Source: Pomphorhynchus laevis (taxonomy: Eukaryota > Acanthocephala > Palaeacanthocephala > Echinorhynchida > Pomphorhynchidae). From it: DNA of 64,000 nt. Position 1 is the first letter of the stretch. The number at the start of each line of letters is the position of its first letter. Below are positions 20,801 to 29,040 of the stretch, piece after piece. The stretch is taken from contig WNNJ02001118.1 of the NCBI GenBank assembly GCA_012934845.2, positions 124,001-188,000 on the forward strand, given 5' to 3'. Made by a program: the position numbers and the translations under genes. The notes under the pieces were generated by a model. The model did not search any database. It was not told the origin of the DNA and saw only the letters and a list, made by a program, of their open reading frames with translations.

Positions 20801-23800
20801 GTTGATTCACGACTTTCATTCAACGCGTCACTTCAAGACGACCACTTCAGCATCGAAATGATGAGTACCCGGCAACACTCATCAGTAGAATGAAGTACTC
20901 ACTGATCGTTTCGGTTGTCTGTGTGACATTGTGAATGAAGGCGTTACCGACACTTTGCTTAATTGTCTGAGGCTTACGCTCTTAACCAGATCGAATTGCT
21001 GTGCGATCCATCCTTAAACACTAGCGAGAGGTTGTTGCTGAGTTGTCGCTGCACTCGTTGGATCCTAAATGGATGCGGCAGGTATAATAGTAGTGCACGG
21101 ATGTGCTGAGTAGACAACGGTCCAGGATTTCTTACGAAATACGGCATTTATACTAAATGGTGTTGCTTGATAGACTGGACTTCGATTCACGACTTTCAGT
21201 AACCATGTCACTTCTAGACGACCACTTCAGCATCGAAATGATGAGTACCTGGCAACACTCATCAGTAGAATGAGGTACACACTGGTCGTTTCGGTTGCCT
21301 GTGTGACATTGTGAATAAAGGCGTTTCCGACACTTTGCTTAATTGTCGGAGGCTTGCGCTCTTAAACATATCGAATTGATGGGCAGACCATCCTTTAACA
21401 TAAGGTAGAAGTTGTTGCTGAATTTTCGCTGCACTCGTTGGATCCTGAATAGATACTCATTTATAATGGTGGTGTACGGATGTGCTGAGTAAACAGCGGT
21501 CTAAAATTTATCATAAAATTTGGCATTTATATAAATAATATTGCTTGATAGAGTGGACTTTGATTCACTACTTTCATTCAACATGTCACATCTAGACGAC
21601 CACTTTAGCATCGAAATGATGAGTATATATCAATGCACTTGATACCTTTGGTATGTTTATTGAGTCCATATCATTTAAAGATGAAACATATGGTCCAATT
21701 ATGAGATGTGCACACTTCGCTTGACTTTTCTTGTTAAGGTTTTTACTATATATAATAGTTGTTTAGCAATTCGAATGATTACAAGTGTCTGCTGTAATAG
21801 TAAAAATTGTAATGTCGAGTGTAAACGTTTGCGGAACATCAAAATATTCTACTTTCACAACCAAAATCGACACAGAAATAGACGAAAAAATATGAATTCC
21901 TGTTCTACAACGATTAACAACGATATCAAGGTTAGAAAAAATTTTGTCTTTGTCTGCAGCTGACTGGGGATCAGCTGCAGACTCCATTCTTTTACATGTT
22001 CCAAACTATTCTACCTCTTTTGGCTTCCACCCCTTCGTTGTGGTTGCTCCTCTCTCGTGAAATTATCTGCCCATTCATATACGTCAATCAACGTCCCTTT
22101 CTTGCTTCAAACGCCAAATCCGATTCCATTTCAACAATTAACTAATTAATCTGTGACTTTTGCTGCGTTCGTTTTTGTTAGTGGTCTTGTAAGCGTGCAG
22201 TTGGCACGCATTTGCCACGGTAAATAAATTATTATTAAAAATACGCAATTAGAACGAGTGGTGGTTGCTGCAGTAGCCATTGTTCCTAATATATACTGAA
22301 TGATTTTTTCTTGTATTAATTTGTTATTTTTGAGTGGTCAAAACAGCCTTATGGCTATGATCACAAGTTTTTATTATAAAATAATAATACAATAAAAAAA
22401 TTACAATTAAAAAGTTACCCGCAAACGGGCCCTAGTAATTAATATCAAGTTAAAATTTAAAATTGAAATTTAAAATAATTGTTTATTAAGAATTAACTAA
22501 TAAATAACAGACAATGTATCAAAATAAGAATTAAATTAATTAAATTAAATAAGAATCAAATTAGGAAGAACTGTTATGCTATCTGGTATCGACCCTGATT
22601 CCTCTACCCTATAGAGGAATCTACCCTATATTAGTTTTTTTATATGTTCCTTGCGTTCCTGTAATTCCCTTCTTTTACATGTCCCAAACTACTCTACCTC
22701 CTTTGGACTCCGCTCCTTCCTGGTGGCTGCTCCTCTATCGTGGAATCATCTGCCCATTCATATACGCCAATCAACTTCCCTGTAGTGCTTCAAACGACAA
22801 ATCCGATCCCATCTGAACAATTTAACTGCTTGACTTTCTCATTTTTGTTTGTGGACTTGTAAGCGTACAGCTTGTACGCATTTGCCACATTAAATAAATT
22901 TGTATTATTAAAATACTCCAATGCCGCCTAGCTTAAGCGGAGAGGTCAGAATTGTATAGCATTCATCGACGCACGAATAATAATAATATTTTTTAAATAT
23001 AGATTAAATAATTATTTTTTTATACAAGTTTTTATTATAAAATAATAATACAATTAAAAAATTACAATTAGAAGGTTACACGCAAATGGACTCTAATATA
23101 ATCATTAAATATTAAATTTAAGACTCTATTCATTAAATCCTCAGCCATCCGTAGCGGATCCACGACTGGTTATCCCCGAATGGATTTGCTGTTCGTGCTC
23201 GAACCGGTGAAATGCTGAGCGAGGGCTGCGAAGACACATATATGTTGACCGCGCAAGGGAGAAACTTAACTTTCGCCGGATAAATGTGATACACGACGCA
23301 TAGTCTGTTTGGCGCTTATTGGCAAACATCCTGGCTATTGCCTTCAGAACGCAATCTCCGGCTTTTCCAACGCCTCAAGAAGAGGAAAACACTATCGGTG
23401 TTAATTAAGCCCTCTCCACAGTTACAATACGTTCAAGGTAACGATCTTATATTATGCCTCAAATTCGATGAATCCATTGAATTGCCAAACGTTACAGATG
23501 ATGCATTTTCTAAAAGATGAGATTCGTTCACGCGATGCCACATGGGCTTTGATAATACAGACTGAGCGTTGCCACTTATTCGAAATAGTTGAATATATTT
23601 CAACTATTTCAATATATAGTTCAATATATTTCAACTATATAGTTTGGGGTGAAACGTGAATTATATTATGCCTCAAATTCGATGAATCCATCGATATCGC
23701 AACTGTGCTAGCATGAGAATGCCGCAGGTTAAAAAAAGGATTTATTTTAACGTGGCAAATGCGTGCCAGCGCACGCTTACATGACCACAACAAAACAAGA

Positions 23801-26800
23801 CTGTGAATCAGGTGTCGAGAAGGTGTGAACGGAGGAGGTGTTTGAATGTGATAAAGGAGGGGGCGCGGCGGACGTCGAGAGGGAGTTGATTTCAGGCGAG
23901 TGAGGCGGCGACGAGGAAGGATCTAAGACCGTAGTTGTTGGAATAATTAGGAACGTGGAGTAAGAGGGTATGACAAGAACGAAGCGATGGCGAGGTGGGG
24001 CGAGTATCGTCTAAGAAAGGAAGGTTGATGAACGATGGGGAGCCGACAGCGATGAGACGAAATGTAACGAGAAGAAGGCGGAGTTTGATGCGGATGTGGA
24101 TGGTGGGCCAGGAGAGTTGGGCAAAATATGTGGATGTGTGGTCGAAGCGACGGAGACGAAAGAGCACTCGAACGGCGGTGTTGATTATTCGTTGTAGGGG
24201 TAGGATGATGGATTTTGGAGAATTGGCGAAAAGGCTAAGGCAGTAATCGATTTTAGGGAATAGAAGCGAAGATAGAAGAGACATACAAGAACGGAAGTCG
24301 ATAAGGGGGCGGATACGGCGGATGTCACAGAGAATTAAGTTAGATGAGCGGACCTTGTCACGGACGAAGTGTTTAAGGGAAAGGTGATCATCGAAATCGA
24401 AGCCTAAGAAGGTGAGATTGTGGACTATGAGGATGATCGATGAGGAAAATATACAGTGGGAGGAGATATGTTTGGTTTACAGGGGAGGATCCACATTATT
24501 TTGGACTTTTCGGGGTTTAGAACGAGATGGAGATTGGAGAGACGTTTGTAGATAGAAGAAAGACAGTTGGAGGCAGAAATGCCGATATCGTGTATGCGAT
24601 GTGCGGGTGCATGAGCATAGATTAGAATGTCATCGGCGTATTGCATGACCTTAAAGGAGTAAGGTTTGATAAACGGAGATAGATCGCCAAGCAGAAGAGA
24701 GAAAAGCAGGGGAGCAAGGACTGAACCTTGTGGGACCCCGGAAAACATTGGGATGGGAGGGGAGGATGATGAATTAGAACAGACGCGAAATGAACGGTCG
24801 GATAGATATGAGGCGAACCATGCTACGGAGGAGGAAGAAAAGCCGTAATCATAACAAAGGCGATAAAGGAAGACGGAGTGGTCGACAATGTCGAATGCGG
24901 AGGAGAAATCGAGGGAGATGAGAACACTATATAGAGCCTTGTCTCGAGAAATGAGTAAGTCGTTGTACACTTTTATGCATGCGATTTCTGTCGAGTGATT
25001 AGAGCGGAAAGCGGATTGGAAAGGAGGGTACAGATTGGATGAGGAGAGATAAGCGTTGATTTGTATTAAGATGAGGCGTTCTAAGAGCTTAGAAAGAGTA
25101 GGGAGTAGTGAAATGGGGCGATAGCTAGAAGGAAGGGAGGGGTCGAGCGATTGTTTCTTAAGGAGGGGACGAACGATTGCGGATTTCTAGTGTGAAGGGA
25201 AGATACGACTGCGGATGGACGAGTTAAACAAGGTTGTGAGAAATGGGGATATCGATGAGCATATAGATTTTAATATGTGAGTAGGCAGGGGATCGGCAGG
25301 TGAGGTTTTGTTGGGCAAGGATATGAGGACAGATGATACTTCTGTAGGTGAGACAGGGAGAAGATGAAAGAGTTCCGGAAGGATGAGATTAGACTGGGCA
25401 GAGTGGGATAGGATGGATACCGGGGTGTGAGAGAGCAACGTGGATACTTTAGTCTGGAGAAATGACGAATAATCATTGACATTGATGTTGCACGGCGTAG
25501 AGGAACGAGCCAGGATTGAGTTAAAAGTATGCCAGAGAGTCTTAGAGTTGAATGAAGTGATGATTTTATGCTGCCAGAAGGAGTTGCATTTGGTACGTAG
25601 TAGGTTGAGATGAGACCGGCGAAGAGCAAGATAGGAATCACGGAAAGACGGAGTGATCAAGCGGAAATCACGTCTGAGAGAGCGGTGATAGACTCGAAAA
25701 GCATGGTGGAGTCGACGCTTTGATAGTAGGCATTGGATGTCAAACCATGGGGCACGGTGTAAGCGACGGTGTGGGTGAGACTTGAAGGGCAAGAGAATAT
25801 CGAGAGTGGATGTGAGTTCAGAGTCGAAAAGAAAGGCGAGATCGTGAGGAGATGAATATGTTATTATGGGTAATGATAGAGATGATTTGAGTAAGGCAGA
25901 GCGGAGAAGGGAGAGGTCAAGATTTCTCCAAGGGCGACGTAGGATTGTAGGTGTGTGAGGAGGGTGTGGTTGTAAGTGAGATCAAGGGTGATAAGCAAGT
26001 GATCGGATAGACCAGGATCAGAGATGGACAGTGAGGTGTAGGCAGCAAAATGATCGGGAACAGCGATGATGTCGAGTGCCCCACCAAGTATATGTGTGGG
26101 GGCAGTGGATATTAGTTTGTAATTGTAGTTGGATAGAATGTTGATGAACCGGATGGAATCCGTGGAAGAGGAACGGTCTAGGCGGATATTGAAGTCGCCT
26201 AGAACGAGTGAAGGAATTGAGAACAAAGAACAATGAGAAAGGAGGTCAGCGCGTTCGGTAAAAAATAAGGCAGTAGGAGCTGATGAATTAGCACTGTATG
26301 TAATGGCGAGATCTAGAGTGATCGGGTTAGAATAACGACAAGTGAGCATTTCAAAAGAGCAAGGACTGAAAGTGGGATTGATTTTGCGAAGAGACGCGGG
26401 GTGACGCGCAAATGCGACGATGCCGCCATGATTAGAGAATTTAGAAGGACATGAGCTGAGGGGGCGGGCGGATTCGACTAGGGAGAAACCGGTAGAGAGC
26501 AGAAGGCGAATGGAAAGGTCGTCGGAATCTGAGTGCCAGGATTCGGTGAGGCAGAAGAGATCGATGGATTGCTTGGTGAATAGGTTGAGGATAAGATCGG
26601 ATTTATGGAGAATAGATCTAGTGTTGAGGAGACCGAGGCGGAAACCGTGTGTTGTGGCGAAAGAGTCTAGTGGAGAAGACACATAGGAGAGATGGAGCGC
26701 CATCGAATTTTTGGACGGGTGTGGACAATTTGAAAATTTCCGTTTATGTTTCGGATGGAGAGTGATGTTTCGCCGTTTTCCTAGCGACGGCGTTTTTCGA

Positions 26801-28111
26801 TGCGGGCTGAAGAGATTTAGGCGATTTCAGAAGCGGCGCGATCGGGGAAACTTCGAGTGGTTGAAGATGACATGAATTTGAATCGTTGAGAGAGGACAGA
26901 AGACGCGTGAGAGCGATGCTTGAAAACAATTTTTAGGCGAGGGGGCTGGGAAGGATTAGATTGAGAAGATTTGTTTAGACGGACGAATGCGATAGGAGAA
27001 ATGTCCTTGAAAAAGGATGATTTATTTGCGGTGACAATAGACGAGAGGATGGATGTGAAGGCGGAAACATCGTGGTCTAGACGTGCTTGTGGAGATAAGG
27101 AGTTAGAAGGCATGATATTAGTGACAATGACGCGATGATCGCGAGAAGCAAAGCGCTTCCGTAAAGGAGGACGACTGACGTGAGTAGGTGAGATCACGAT
27201 AGAAGATCTGGCAGTTTATGATTTGGAGGGATTTGGTTTGACGACGGGAGACATAGTGGATAATGATAATAAAGAGGGTGGCAAGCGATGTGAGGAAAGG
27301 TTATGAATGGAAGGATAGTGGAGGTGTGTGGAGGTGATTTTGATTGATGGATGCAAGGTATTGAGAAACGAGACGGGAAGGACGGGACGTGGGGTGTCGG
27401 GGAGTGAAAATACATTAGTTGTAACAATTTGCGGCTCCGTCACTGTCTCGGTAGATTTATCATAAACTTGACAAAATCCATCTTGCTGCGATACAATTTG
27501 CGGCTCCGTCACTGTCTCAGTAGATTTGTCAGAAATTTGAGAAATTCAATCATGCTGCGATGCATTTCCAATTGCTCTAAGCGTTTTATTAACAAGTTGA
27601 TTTGTTTCGCCGCACAGAATCCGCAGTAGAACGGTGGCCCGCCACAAGTTTCCTGACCCAAAGCACAATTATGTGTTACTGATGTCCAGATTTGACAGCC
27701 ACTAGCGAAGCATTCCACTTGTATGTTCTCGAGCTTGCCGTTTTTATCGGTATCAACAGAGATTGCTCGCTTGGCTTTTGGTAGATTTTTCTTCTTGGCT
27801 CCCATTAACTGTAGGTTGCAAAAGTTTACAATTTTAAAAGCTGCGCTTCTTGTCTACAAAAATGCTCTTTGTATATAAAATAGGTTTAGGTTCTTCTTCT
27901 GTTGTTCTTCAGTTGTGAATGTTTTTTTGTATATAATATATAATATTAATAGTTTTTATAATATATAATATTAATATACAACAATGAAAAAATATTAATA
28001 ATTTATATATTGTGCATATTTTAATTTAAATTTATTTTAAAAATACAAAATAACTTACCGTGACATTCCTTCTAAAGCTTTCGCAACCTTAGCAACTCTT
28101 GATTCACTCAT
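17839..28111 (-). CDS. eIF3k: eIF3k, translation initiation factor 3 subunit k (six exons)
   Basis: Encodes a 227-residue protein (human form 218), a non-core subunit of the cytosolic eIF3 complex that aids 43S pre-initiation complex assembly. Coding exons on the minus strand: 28059-28111 (ATG at 28109-28111, MSESRVAKVAKALEGMS), 19805-19903 (YDPNQASTFQDYLQMQ), 19506-19695 (LLKSMMELPLTDFSLCK and INLGVLLESCNFIKFW), 19381-19459 (KIHGFETAIQK), 19254-19331 (FICHAIELSFQTIE) and 17839-18023 (DDELEDIIELNNWKVV to a TAG). All phases agree. These blocks match family signatures such as RYNPEN, LPHTDFTLCK, DLLETCHFQAFW and RKFICHVVGITYQ. Introns are 8155, 109, 46, 49 and 1230 nt; all are GT-AG, but intron 4 has a weak GTTGTT donor. 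The last 12 residues could instead be intronic if the GTATTATC donor near 17874 is used. Large introns hold LINE, satellite and retrozyme insertions. Confidence 0.92.
18774..19215 (+). mobile_element. Retrozyme-like element H2 inside eIF3k intron 5
   Basis: Two direct repeats, 18774-18865 and 19125-19215, share TTGCAGTGTA, AGCATGAAATT and GAGAAGCAGATATGTGTAAT. The unit is 351 bp. The second repeat starts at the base immediately 3' of the predicted hammerhead cleavage site (19124/19125), and the first starts at the equivalent base. Monomers bounded exactly by self-cleavage sites are expected for retrozymes and other hammerhead-processed elements. The element has no coding frame and is antisense to eIF3k. 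Its left edge is also palindromic (CATGTTTCTACAC / GTGTAGAAGCATG at 18760-18793). Confidence 0.82.
19082..19130 (+). ncRNA. Type I hammerhead ribozyme with 3-bp stem III
   Basis: Order: stem I CTGCAA, core CTGATGA, stem II GGCTT/AAGCC with loop CTCA, core GAAA, stem III CGG/CCG closed by TACG, then T-C cleavage site, stem I TTGCAG. Stems I (6 bp), II (5 bp) and III (3 bp) all pair perfectly, and every core base fits the consensus. Predicted cleavage lies between 19124 and 19125. With a real stem III and a stable UACG loop, it should be able to act as a monomer. Confidence 0.93.
19950..20800. other. eIF3k intron 1, unassigned part
   Basis: AT-rich intron sequence with a small duplication of ACACTGGCAGCAATAATA near 20190-20225. 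A minus-strand frame near 20370-20525 (MVSKIVVNGIRSEGLKKL) has no recognisable motif and is not needed for eIF3k, whose phases join 28059 to 19903 directly. Confidence 0.4.
20832..20919 (-). ncRNA. Permuted hammerhead ribozyme, family N2, copy 1
   Basis: Minus strand: GACAACC-GAAA-CGATC, then TTCTA-CTGATGA-GT-GTTGCC, then GGTCG-T-C-TTGAA. Stem III CGATC/GGTCG pairs with one wobble. Stem II (GACAAC/GTTGCC) has one mismatch, and stem I has one. Core bases are complete. Less perfect than the copy at 21212-21299. Confidence 0.62.
21212..21299 (-). ncRNA. Permuted hammerhead ribozyme, family N2, copy 2 (best paired)
   Basis: Minus strand: stem II GGCAAC, C, GAAA, stem III CGACC, then extension GTACC, stem I strand TTCTA, core CTGATGA, GT, stem II GTTGCC, extension GGTAC, and later stem III GGTCG, T-C cleavage site, stem I TAGAA. 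Stems I (5), II (6 plus a G-C with a bulged U) and III (5) are all perfect. Predicted cleavage is between 21217 and 21216. The order GAAA, CUGAUGA, cleavage site cannot be reached by circular permutation of a normal hammerhead. Confidence 0.75.
21985..22235 (+). mobile_element. LINE family A-related 3' end, copy 1
   Basis: Plus-strand end of a LINE related to family A: a degenerate last coding stretch, then TTGTAAGCGTGCAGTTGGCA and CGCATTTGCCACGGTAAATA. The GCGTGC...GCACGC hairpin followed by TTTGCCAC and an AT tail is the shared 3' terminus of every family A copy in the window and is probably the RT recognition site. Only the last 250 bp are present (5' truncation). Confidence 0.75.
22245..22370 (+). 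mobile_element. LINE family B 3' end
   Basis: Contains GTGGTTGCTGCAGTAGCCAT, GATTTTTTCTTGTATTAATT and GGTCAAAACAGCCTTATGGC, matching in inverse the 3' end of the family B LINE at 41905-42010. A 125-bp, heavily 5'-truncated copy. Confidence 0.7.
22371..22480 (+). repeat. Repeat with CCCGCAAACGGGCCC, copy 1
   Basis: TTTTTATTATAAAATAATAA, AATTACAATTAAAAAGTTAC and CCGCAAACGGGCCCTAGTA. It recurs at 23025-23130 with small changes. It contains the same G+C motif as 14850 and 55645. Confidence 0.6.
22497..22630 (+). repeat. Short interspersed repeat, family M, copy 4
   Basis: TAATAAATAACAGACAATGT, AAAATAAGAATTA and GGAAGAACTGTTATGCTATC align with the other family M copies. The middle is expanded by an AATTAAAT run. 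It directly follows the repeat at 22371-22480. Confidence 0.6.
22640..22915 (+). mobile_element. LINE family A-related 3' end, copy 2
   Basis: Similar to 21985-22235 over its whole length, including TTTTACATGTCCCAAACTAC, ATCTGCCCATTCATATACGC, and the terminal hairpin GCGTACAGCTTGTACGC followed by ATTTGCCACATTAAATAAAT. 5'-truncated. Confidence 0.75.
23025..23130 (+). repeat. Repeat with GCAAATGGACTC, copy 2
   Basis: Direct copy of 22371-22480: CAAGTTTTTATTATAAAATA, AAAAATTACAATTAGAAGG and CACGCAAATGGACTC. Confidence 0.55.
23140..23476. other. Unassigned GC-richer stretch
   Basis: Plus-strand frames such as GFAVRARTGEMLSEGCED and SERNLRLFQRLKKRKTL look more protein-like than the surroundings, but belong to no family I recognise. 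It lies in eIF3k intron 1, just outside the inverted duplication that starts near 23477. TATTATGCCTCAAATTCGAT at 23451 recurs at 23665, a 30-bp direct repeat bracketing 23480-23660. Confidence 0.35.
23477..26250 (-). repeat. Inverted duplication, left arm
   Basis: This arm reappears in reverse complement at 34570-37405. It includes the 3' two-thirds of LINE A1 plus about 265 bp of non-LINE flank: GCAACTGTGCTAGCATGAGA, the TTTCAACTATTTCAATATAT palindrome and CGTTGCCACTTATTCGAAAT. Inclusion of unique flank shows it is a segmental inverted duplication rather than two insertions. The frames 23892-24284 and 36598-36990 differ at one residue in 130. Confidence 0.85.
24425..25792 (-). pseudogene. 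LINE A1 ORF2, reverse transcriptase part
   Basis: Frames 25187-25792 and 24425-24970 hold the linker (FRVYHRSLRRDF) and RT. They include LPNKTSPADPLPTHILK before the fingers, then VLISLDFSSAFDIVDHSV (motif A), FSGVPQGSVLAPLLFSLLL (motif B) and VMQYADDILIYAH (motif C, YADD intact), then LNPEKSKIMW. A TAG at 25186, just before the KSAIVRPLLKKQS block, and a shift after 24425 interrupt the coding. The thumb region follows at 23892-24284. Confidence 0.85.
25864..26703 (-). CDS. LINE A1 ORF2, APE endonuclease part
   Basis: A 279-codon open frame starting MALHLSYVSSPLDS. APE-type endonuclease motifs appear in order: LGLLNTRSI (substrate-side Asn), CLTESWH (metal-binding Glu), VLGDFNIRLDR (Asp-x-Asn pair), THILGGALDIIAV (Asp) and LSDHLLITLDL (Ser-Asp-His). 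All catalytic positions are present. It nicks target DNA to prime reverse transcription. The frame ends before the RT, which continues from 25792 in another frame. Confidence 0.85.
   Translation of the reverse strand: MALHLSYVSSPLDSFATTHGFRLGLLNTRSILHKSDLILNLFTKQSIDLFCLTESWHSDSDDLSIRLLLSTGFSLVESARPLSSCPSKFSNHGGIVAFARHPASLRKINPTFSPCSFEMLTCRYSNPITLDLAITYSANSSAPTALFFTERADLLSHCSLFSIPSLVLGDFNIRLDRSSSTDSIRFINILSNYNYKLISTAPTHILGGALDIIAVPDHFAAYTSLSISDPGLSDHLLITLDLTYNHTLLTHLQSYVALGEILTSPFSALPYSNHLYHYP
26744..27805 (-). pseudogene. LINE A1 ORF1 (PHD-like zinc finger protein), broken
   Basis: Starts MGAKKKNLPKAKRAISVDTD at 27805. Residues 30-65 form a PHD-like zinc finger: VECFASGCQIWTSV, then HNCALGQETC and FYCGFCAAK, with Cys/His spacing repeated in the ORF1s at 45099-45896, 32471-32817, 61326-61620 and 33826-34000. 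After 27509 the frame breaks and continues in pieces at 27216-27512, 26817-27197 and 26744-26929. The later pieces carry the basic RKRFASRDHRVIVTNIMPSN and VSAFTSILSSIV segments. ORF1 proteins of CR1-type LINEs bind RNA; the PHD role is not known. Confidence 0.75.
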
Positions 28112-29040
28112 CTAAAAGTAAATGCTTCGAAATTGAAAGATTTAGTAAGAGAAAAAATAGGATTAAAGAAACGTATAGAAGAAAATATAAAAGAATTAAA
28201 TTTTAAGATTTTTAAAGAATGCAGTCAAATCGGAAAAAGCGACTGACATCTAATTTTAAATTGAACATATTTTGCGGTACGCTATCATTTGGAAAACTTC
28301 GTTTAAAGTTTTACTTAACTTAGAGTGAAGATAAAAAGCAATGGAATGATATGCAACGTAGCAGGTTTCTCAACAGTTGTCTTATTACGTACGCATTCAC
28401 CCTTTGACAAATAACTGTATACCACAAAAATTTAAAGTATTTAAGAAAATCTTTATTTATTTTACAAAAATTTTAAACCAATGAATGCTAAATAAAATGA
28501 CAAATTCAATTCAATTTAAATTGTATCCTTATAATCCTTTGTGGATTATAAAGATACATTCCATTTTTAAGCATTCAAAAATTATAAAAAATAAAATGAA
28601 ACCTAGAAACATATATTTTAATAATTTTAATAGACCCTTTAATTTGTTTTATTTATTCGAAGATTTATTTTTGAAAATGCACATTGAATGTTCAGCTGTT
28701 TACATACTTGATCTGAGCCTGACTTGAATCTCCAACAGAAAAATTTATAATGAAACCGAAATTTTAATTTTAGGAGTTTAAAGTTTTTAATAACGCAACG
28801 ATTTATTTATTATTTATAATTTATTTATTTTATAAATACAAGTGAAAAAATACTTTATTTCACTTGTATAATAAGGAATTTCACTTGAATAAGGATCACG
28901 ACTAGATATAGAGTGTTATGGATTATATGGAAACCGAACAGAGCGATCCTTAATGAATGTATGTGTTTTTAACAACCTGGCTCTTTCGTATTCTGTTGAT
29001 TATCCAAACTCACATTTATTATACCACACACAGAGACAAA
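28112..29040. promoter_or_regulatory. Region upstream of eIF3k
   Basis: About 930 bp between the eIF3k start and the next LINE. AT-rich, without a clear TATA or initiator that I would defend. A plus-strand frame at 28128-28245 (KLKDLVREKIGLKKRI) looks like a short coiled coil but lacks a start codon. The frame 28485-28727 is probably noise. ATAAATACAAGTGAAAAAAT at 28831 is partly mirrored by TTTCACTTGTATAATAAGG at 28858. Confidence 0.35.

Larger units (their letters stand above)
20803..21640 (-). repeat. Tandem repeat N2: about 2.2 copies of a 375-bp unit with hammerhead parts
   Basis: GATTCACGACTTTCA starts copies at about 20804, 21184 and 21550 (third partial and diverged). Each full unit carries GACGACCACTTCAGCATCGA and GTTGTTGCTGA. 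Read on the minus strand, each full unit contains the permuted hammerhead listed separately. The same unit, in plus orientation, forms 57303-57725 and a partial at 60110-60215. Non-coding. It lies in eIF3k intron 1 in the sense orientation, so hammerhead activity could in principle act on the pre-mRNA. Confidence 0.85.
23745..27830 (-). mobile_element. LINE family A, nearly full-length copy A1 (in eIF3k intron 1)
   Basis: A two-ORF LINE of about 4.1 kb with a PHD-like ORF1, an APE endonuclease, RT and the 3' hairpin terminus at 23755-23795. ORF1 starts at 27805, ORF2 endonuclease at 26703, RT spans 24425-25792, and the thumb/C-terminus is 23892-24284. The domain set and motifs suit the CR1/L2 group; clade naming is inference. 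It lies in the sense direction of eIF3k. Frame breaks in ORF1 and RT make it inactive as it stands, but long intact frames suggest youth. Its 3' flank is duplicated at 37155-37405. Confidence 0.88.

Noticed and set aside
20870-20920. Conventional type I hammerhead around CTGATGAGTG in repeat N2
   Set aside because: No GAAA follows a stem II hairpin; the only complementary partners lie in permuted order, as described for N2.
23995-24246. Arg-rich plus-strand frame, also at 29170-29469 and 36636-36887
   Set aside because: Antisense to the LINE A RT thumb in each copy; its conservation follows from the LINE.
28128-28245. Plus-strand coiled-coil-like exon upstream of eIF3k
   Set aside because: No ATG, no clear donor or acceptor and only 38 codons.
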